Shown: piece by piece, positions 59,903 to 64,000 of the stretch
Layout: each line of letters opens with the position of its first letter
Numbering within the stretch: the first letter of the stretch is position 1
Assembly (NCBI GenBank): GCA_033764875.1
Contig: JANRIO010000094.1
Location: 3,615-67,614 of the forward strand
Source of the DNA: AWTP1-13 sp033764875
GTDB taxonomy: Bacteria; Pseudomonadota; Alphaproteobacteria; Rhizobiales; Hyphomicrobiaceae
Direction of reading: 5' to 3'
Length of the DNA stretch: 64,000 nt
The notes under the pieces: model-generated
What the model was told of the DNA's origin: nothing
The model's database searches: none
What the model saw: only the letters and a program-made list of their open reading frames with translations
Program-made: the position numbers and the translations under genes

Positions 59903-60730
59903 ATGCGCAGCGTCCGATTGCCGTTGATCCTGTTGGCGGTTTTGCTCCTGCTGGCGAGCTGGGCGCCGCCACGCCTCCGCGCCCAGGAGAAACCGGTCGA
60001 CCTTGAGCTGGTGCTTGCCGTCGACGTCTCCCTGTCCATGGATCTCGACGAGCAGCGGCTGCAGCGGGAGGGCTACGTGCAGGCCTTCCGCGATCCCGAG
60101 GTCATCAAGTCGATCGCCGCCGGTCCGTCCGGCCGCATCGCCGTCACCTACGTCGAATGGGCGGGGCCCGCCAATCAGCTCGTTGTGCTGCCCTGGATGA
60201 TCATCGACGGGGCGGCCGCCGCGCAGGAGTTCAGCCGCCGGCTCGAGCAGGCGGGTATCTCCCGGGCGCGCATGACGTCCATCTCGAGCGCGCTCGAGTT
60301 CTCCGGCGGGCTGTTTGCGGAGAGCGGCGTGCGCGGCCTGCGCCGCGTCATCGACGTGTCCGGGGATGGGCCCAACAACGCCGGCGCCCCGGTGCTTCCC
60401 ATCCGCGACGCCCTCGTCGCCAAGGGCGTCGTCATCAATGGCCTGCCGATCGTGCTCAAGCGTCCCACCAGCTACTTCGATCTGGAGAACCTCGACAAGT
60501 ACTACCAGGATTGCGTCATCGGCGGCACGGGGTCGTTCGTGATCCCGATCCGGGAGCCGGGCGAGTTCCGCTCCGCCACGCGCCGCAAGCTGCTGCTCGA
60601 GATCGCCGGCCTGGCGCCGCCGCCTGAGCCGCGCCTCATCCGGGTGCAGGCTGGCCGCGGCGACGGCGAAGCGCCGATCGATTGCCTGGCCGGCGAGCGC
60701 CGCTGGAACCGGTTCATGCGCGAGCCGTGA
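59903..60730 (+). CDS. DUF1194 secreted VWA-like protein
   Basis: 275 residues. Signal peptide (LPLILLAVLLLLASWAPPRLRA), then a von Willebrand A-like domain: ELVLAVDVSLSMD holds the DxSxS metal site, RRVIDVSGDGPNN the second site. This matches DUF1194, a family common in rhizobia with unknown role. Probably periplasmic and metal-dependent in binding. 96 bp before the extensin-family gene. Confidence 0.88.
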   Translation: MRSVRLPLILLAVLLLLASWAPPRLRAQEKPVDLELVLAVDVSLSMDLDEQRLQREGYVQAFRDPEVIKSIAAGPSGRIAVTYVEWAGPANQLVVLPWMIIDGAAAAQEFSRRLEQAGISRARMTSISSALEFSGGLFAESGVRGLRRVIDVSGDGPNNAGAPVLPIRDALVAKGVVINGLPIVLKRPTSYFDLENLDKYYQDCVIGGTGSFVIPIREPGEFRSATRRKLLLEIAGLAPPPEPRLIRVQAGRGDGEAPIDCLAGERRWNRFMREP

Positions 60731-60787
60731 GCAGCGCACCGAAATCCGCCGCAAAGCGCCGCTACCGCTCGGCCCGGGATGGGGTGG

Positions 60788-60802
60788 TTAACACGAGCTT
60801 AA
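60788..60802. promoter_or_regulatory. Perfect CtrA-type box before the extensin-family gene
   Basis: TTAA-CACGAGC-TTAA, exact TTAA-N7-TTAA, 25 bp upstream of the start at 60827. This close position could overlap the -10/+1 region and act as repressor or activator site. Confidence 0.6.
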
Positions 60803-60826
60803 GAGCTTCGTGCCATTTTTCGTCCC

Positions 60827-61495
60827 ATGGTCTGGTCTCGCGTCTGTCTTGCGTTTGGGCTGATGGTCGTTGCCGCGCTCGCCGCCTGCAACGGGCCGCC
60901 CTCGTTCGTCGCCAAGGAGGAGCCCTGGCGTGAGGAGGACGAGCGCGCCTGCCTCGCCTCCGGCCTCGTCCGGGAAACCCCGTTTCTCACGCCGCGCTCC
61001 GCGCTTGGCGGCCCCAGCGTTTGCGGCGCCCTCAAGCCCTTCGCCATGTCGGCCGCGGCCGGCGGCACCGTCGAGCTCAAGCCGGCGGCCCTCCTGCGCT
61101 GTCCCATGGTGCCCGCTGTCGACTACTGGGTGCAGCACGTTGTCAAGCCGGCCGCGCGGCGGCACCTCGGCACCGAGCTGGTCGAGATCAAGGTCGCCGG
61201 CTCCTATTCGTGCCGCCCGATGAACCATGTCGACGGCGGCCGCCTGTCAGAGCACGGTCACGCCAACGCCGTCGACGTCTCCACCTTCGTCCTGGCCAAC
61301 GGCGAGCGCGTGACCGTCAAGACCGGCTGGTGGGGCGCCTTTGCGCACCGCAATTTCCTGCGCGCTGTGCACGACGGCGCCTGCAAGGTATTCACCACCG
61401 TTCTCGGCCCCCACTACGACGCCAACCATCGCGATCATTTCCACCTCGACCTCGCCAAGCACGGCCGCGACGGCCAACAGCGCGTCTGCAAGTAG
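60827..61495 (+). CDS. Extensin-family lipoprotein
   Basis: 222 residues. Lipobox LAAC at about residue 21, so likely lipid-anchored in the periplasm. The extensin_C domain holds SEHGHANAVDVSTF and HRDHFHLDL, the metal-binding His/Asp pattern shared with M15-type D-Ala-D-Ala peptidases, plus several Cys (RCPMV, YSCRP, GACKVF). It may act on peptidoglycan. A perfect CtrA-type box immediately upstream suggests cell-cycle control. Confidence 0.88.
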   Translation: MVWSRVCLAFGLMVVAALAACNGPPSFVAKEEPWREEDERACLASGLVRETPFLTPRSALGGPSVCGALKPFAMSAAAGGTVELKPAALLRCPMVPAVDYWVQHVVKPAARRHLGTELVEIKVAGSYSCRPMNHVDGGRLSEHGHANAVDVSTFVLANGERVTVKTGWWGAFAHRNFLRAVHDGACKVFTTVLGPHYDANHRDHFHLDLAKHGRDGQQRVCK

Positions 61496-61658
61496 CCCCC
61501 TGCGTGCAGCCGGCCCGCGGGCACTCGATCGCGCAGCGCAAGGCAGGCGCGCGGCCGCAGCGCTTGCCTGCGGGCCTGCTCCTGGGCGAGACACTGGCGA
61601 TGTCTTGCCGCGCGCTGCCCGTGCTGCGCCGCGGCCGTCCCGCCCTTGGACCTTCCCC

Positions 61659-62867
61659 GTGACCACGCCTGCCGCCTCCGATCTGACCGACAGCCAGGGG
61701 CGCATGCTGGTCTTCCTGTCCGTGTCCGCGTTCGCCAGCGCCGCCAATCTGCGCATCTGCGACAGCCTTCTGCCGCAGATCGCCGGCGAGTTCATGGTCA
61801 CGGTCGGCACGGCCGCCGCCGTCGTCACCGCCTTCTCCGTCTCCTACGGCCTCGCCCAGATCGTCGCCGGCCCCCTGGGCGACGCGCGCGGCAAGATCGT
61901 CATGGTGGCGGCGGGCTCGCTCTTCGCCGGCCTCATGACGGCGCTGTGCGCAACCATGCCCCAGCTCCTCTCGCTGGTCGCCTCCCGTTTCCTCGCCGGC
62001 GCCGGCGCCGCGGCGGTCATCCCTCTGGCATTCGCCTGGGTCGGCGACGTGGTGCCCTACGACAAGCGTCAGGCCGTGCTGGCCCGCTTCCTGTCGGGGC
62101 AGATCATGGGCATCGTCTTCGGCCAGGCCATGGGCGGCATCCTGGGCGATCTCGCCGGCTGGCGCATGACCATGGCGCTGGTCGGCGCTCTGCACCTGGG
62201 CGCCGGCGCCATGCTCGTCGCCGAGATGCGCCGCTCGCGCGTCGGCATCGTCGAGGCCGGCAGGGCGAACTGGCGCCAGTCGGCCGTGTCGACCCTGCGC
62301 GTGCTGCAGGGCCCCTGGGTGCGGGTGATGCTGGCGACCGTCTTCCTCGAGGGCTTTGCCATGTTCGGAGCCTTCGCCTACATCGGCGCCGAGCTGCACA
62401 TGCGCTTCGGCATCAGCCTCGCCACCGCCGGCCTGATGCTGGCGACCATGGGCATCGGCGCCATGACCTACGTGGCGAGCGCGCCCATGCTCGTCGCCCG
62501 CCTCGGCCAGCCCGGGCTCGTCCGCTACGGCTCCCTGTGCCTCGCCGCAGGCTTCCTGACGCTCGCCGTCATGCCCGCGGCGTGGTTCGCCGTGCCGGCC
62601 ATCGGCCTCGTCGGCCTCGGCTTCTACATGTTCCACAACACGCTGCAGACCAACGCCACGCAGATGGCGCCGGACGCCCGCGGGCTCGCCATGTCGCTGT
62701 TCGCCTTCACGCTGTTTCTGAGCCAGTCGGTGGGCGTCGCCGCCGCCGCCCCCGTGATCGATCGTTTCGGCGCGCGTCCGGTTTTCGTAGTCTCGGCTCT
62801 TCTGCTCGTGGTCGTCGCGGTCTGGTTCCGCGCCCGCCTTGTCGAGCGGCTGCGCTCGGGCGCCTGA
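61659..62867 (+). CDS. MFS transporter
   Basis: 402 residues from a GTG start; 12 helices. Motif A-like GPLGDARGKIVMV after helix 2 and RFLAGAGAAAVIPLAFAWVGD in helix 4 are typical of DHA1-type drug or metabolite exporters. Upstream in-frame codons overlap the extensin gene and are not transporter-like. Substrate unknown. 37 bp before rlmJ. Confidence 0.82.
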   Translation: MTTPAASDLTDSQGRMLVFLSVSAFASAANLRICDSLLPQIAGEFMVTVGTAAAVVTAFSVSYGLAQIVAGPLGDARGKIVMVAAGSLFAGLMTALCATMPQLLSLVASRFLAGAGAAAVIPLAFAWVGDVVPYDKRQAVLARFLSGQIMGIVFGQAMGGILGDLAGWRMTMALVGALHLGAGAMLVAEMRRSRVGIVEAGRANWRQSAVSTLRVLQGPWVRVMLATVFLEGFAMFGAFAYIGAELHMRFGISLATAGLMLATMGIGAMTYVASAPMLVARLGQPGLVRYGSLCLAAGFLTLAVMPAAWFAVPAIGLVGLGFYMFHNTLQTNATQMAPDARGLAMSLFAFTLFLSQSVGVAAAAPVIDRFGARPVFVVSALLLVVVAVWFRARLVERLRSGA

Positions 62868-62904
62868 GGAGCGCACGGGCCGAGGTGTCCGGAGCAACGC
62901 CGCC

Positions 62905-63804
62905 ATGAACTACCGTCACGCCTTTCACGCCGGCAACTTCGCCGATGTGCTCAAGCACGCGGTGCTCGCGCGCGTCATCGACTACATGAAGCGCAAGCAG
63001 GCCCCGTTCCGCGTGGTCGACACCCACGCCGGCATCGGCCGCTACGACCTGCGCTCGCTGGAGGCCGGAAAGACCGGCGAATGGCAGCTGGGCATCGGCC
63101 GCCTCATGGGTCCGGGCAGGGTGGAGATATCGGGCCCCGCGCACGCGCTCCTGGCGCCCTACCTCGACGCGGTGTCGGCTGAGAACGGCGGTGGTCCCCT
63201 GCAGCTCTATCCCGGCAGTCCGCGCTTGGCCCTGCGCCTGATGCGCGCCTGCGACCGGCTTGTCGCCAACGAGCTGCACCCTGAGGACGCGGCGGCGCTG
63301 AAGGCCCTTCTCGCCCGCGAGCGGCGGGCGCGCGTCACCACGCTCGACGCCTGGGTGGCCTTGCGCGCCTTCCTGCCGCCGAAGGAGCGCCGGGGCATCG
63401 TCCTGATCGATCCGCCATTCGAGGCCCCGGGCGAGCTCGAGCGCATCGCGGCTGGGCTTGCCGACGGCCTGGCGCGGTTTGCCACGGGCACCTTCATGGC
63501 CTGGTACCCGATCAAGGATTTCAAGGAGGTGGAGCGTTGGCAGCGGACGCTCGCAGCTCTTGCGACGGACAAGCTGATCAGCGTGGATCTATTGTTACGT
63601 AAACCGGCAGACAAAGATCGGCTCAACGGCTGCGGCCTCGTCATTTTGAATGCGCCGTACACGCTGAAAGATGAGCTGGCCGTTCTACTGCCCGAGCTTG
63701 TGAGGGTCTTGTCGGACGATTGTCATGGATATTTCAAAATGACGGATCGTTTCACCGGAACAGCTAGCCAACGGCCGGGATCGTGGCAGCAAAAGCGAGA
63801 CTGA
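62905..63804 (+). CDS. rlmJ: 23S rRNA (adenine-2030-N6)-methyltransferase RlmJ
   Basis: 299 residues. The N-terminus MNYRHAFHAGNFADVLKHAVL is diagnostic; SAM site VVDTHAGIGRYDL, catalytic DPPF in IVLIDPPFEAPGE and GLVILNAPYTL follow. It methylates A2030 of 23S rRNA. GGAG at 62891-62894. Its last ~60 codons are less GC-rich than the rest, with TTGTTACGTAAA-type codons. Nothing recognisable follows to the window end. Confidence 0.93.
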   Translation: MNYRHAFHAGNFADVLKHAVLARVIDYMKRKQAPFRVVDTHAGIGRYDLRSLEAGKTGEWQLGIGRLMGPGRVEISGPAHALLAPYLDAVSAENGGGPLQLYPGSPRLALRLMRACDRLVANELHPEDAAALKALLARERRARVTTLDAWVALRAFLPPKERRGIVLIDPPFEAPGELERIAAGLADGLARFATGTFMAWYPIKDFKEVERWQRTLAALATDKLISVDLLLRKPADKDRLNGCGLVILNAPYTLKDELAVLLPELVRVLSDDCHGYFKMTDRFTGTASQRPGSWQQKRD

Positions 63805-64000
63805 GTGCGCTTTCGCCACTCTTTTGCCTTGCATGGGGCTTTGCGATCACCGATACTCCAGCGCAGTTCGGGCGGCCTACCGACCCGCGGATAACTGCTG
63901 AGACTGACCTGAGATGCCTGCGCCTACGCGTTACCTATCTCGCGCCTCACGTTCCCCGACATCGGACAAGACTGCCTTGGCTTCACCCGCGTTGGCTCTC

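Noticed and set aside
1..64000. tRNA genes, CRISPR arrays, insertion sequences, prophage
   Set aside because: No T-loop (GGTTCGANTCC) contexts, no regularly spaced direct repeats, no transposase or integrase motifs were found by reading.

Overview
The window is about 64 kb of GC-rich chromosome from an alphaproteobacterium, most likely of the order Hyphomicrobiales (Rhizobiales). The pointers are a GcrA cell-cycle regulator, a complete CpaA-F/TadBC pilus locus, TTAA-N7-TTAA (CtrA-type) boxes, an aa3-oxidase subunit IV of 47 residues, a three-gene transhydrogenase, MmcB, paired short rhizobial-type flagellins, and phoR-phoU-phoB order. I see no insertion sequence, prophage, CRISPR array, tRNA or rRNA; genes are dense and base use looks uniform. 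Genus and species cannot be called from what is visible.

Layout. 0.1-8.5 kb: a degenerate SGNH-fold protein, malate synthase G, an HIBCH-like hydrolase, a TerB-DnaJ protein coupled to a cell-wall amidase, a DMT exporter, the RNase P RNA gene and a TetR regulator. 8.6-19.3 kb: the tad/cpa pilus locus (two TadE-like pseudopilins and a CpaC-N-like protein on the minus strand, cpaA-cpaB-cpaC-cpaD-cpaE-cpaF-tadB-tadC on the plus strand) without an Flp pilin gene. 19.8-25.8 kb: bactofilin, an S21 protein with a long Gly/Arg-rich tail, a BEM46-type hydrolase, the pntAA-pntAB-pntB transhydrogenase and a small cytochrome oxidase subunit. 26-33.9 kb: an aminoglycoside-phosphotransferase-like protein, a MarR-MFS pair, a lipoyl-like/FHA fusion, two tandem flagellins and an ATP-grasp-like protein. 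34.1-41 kb: a Tat-exported sulfite-oxidase-family enzyme, the argD-argF-hslO operon, a diguanylate cyclase and gcrA. 41.4-48.4 kb: phoR-(pstB remnant)-phoU-phoB, a DUF1304 protein, a USP-like protein and a Lon-family protease. 48.6-64 kb: mmcB, an HI0933-type flavoprotein, RNase D, nadD-rsfS-rlmH, thiS-thiG-thiE, an LplT-like MFS protein, a flavin monooxygenase, small enzymes, a VWA-like secreted protein, an extensin-family lipoprotein, an MFS transporter and rlmJ.

The most interesting signals are regulatory. (1) argD is preceded by a consensus promoter whose predicted start falls on the AUG of a 25-codon leader ORF with 8 Arg codons, followed by a strong intrinsic terminator 25-30 nt before argD. 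This is the architecture of a ribosome-dependent arginine attenuator that opens with a leaderless leader peptide. (2) The argF-hslO junction can form two mutually exclusive perfect hairpins, one of which hides the Shine-Dalgarno of the Hsp33 gene. (3) The pst transporter genes are missing from between phoR and phoU; only the last ~56 codons of pstB remain. (4) A protein joins a lipoyl-type domain, with the modifiable lysine replaced by Glu, to a C-terminal FHA domain. (5) Two perfect CtrA-type boxes lie next to bactofilin/rpsU and the extensin-like lipoprotein, and a near-match lies before cpaB, tying surface structures to the cell cycle.
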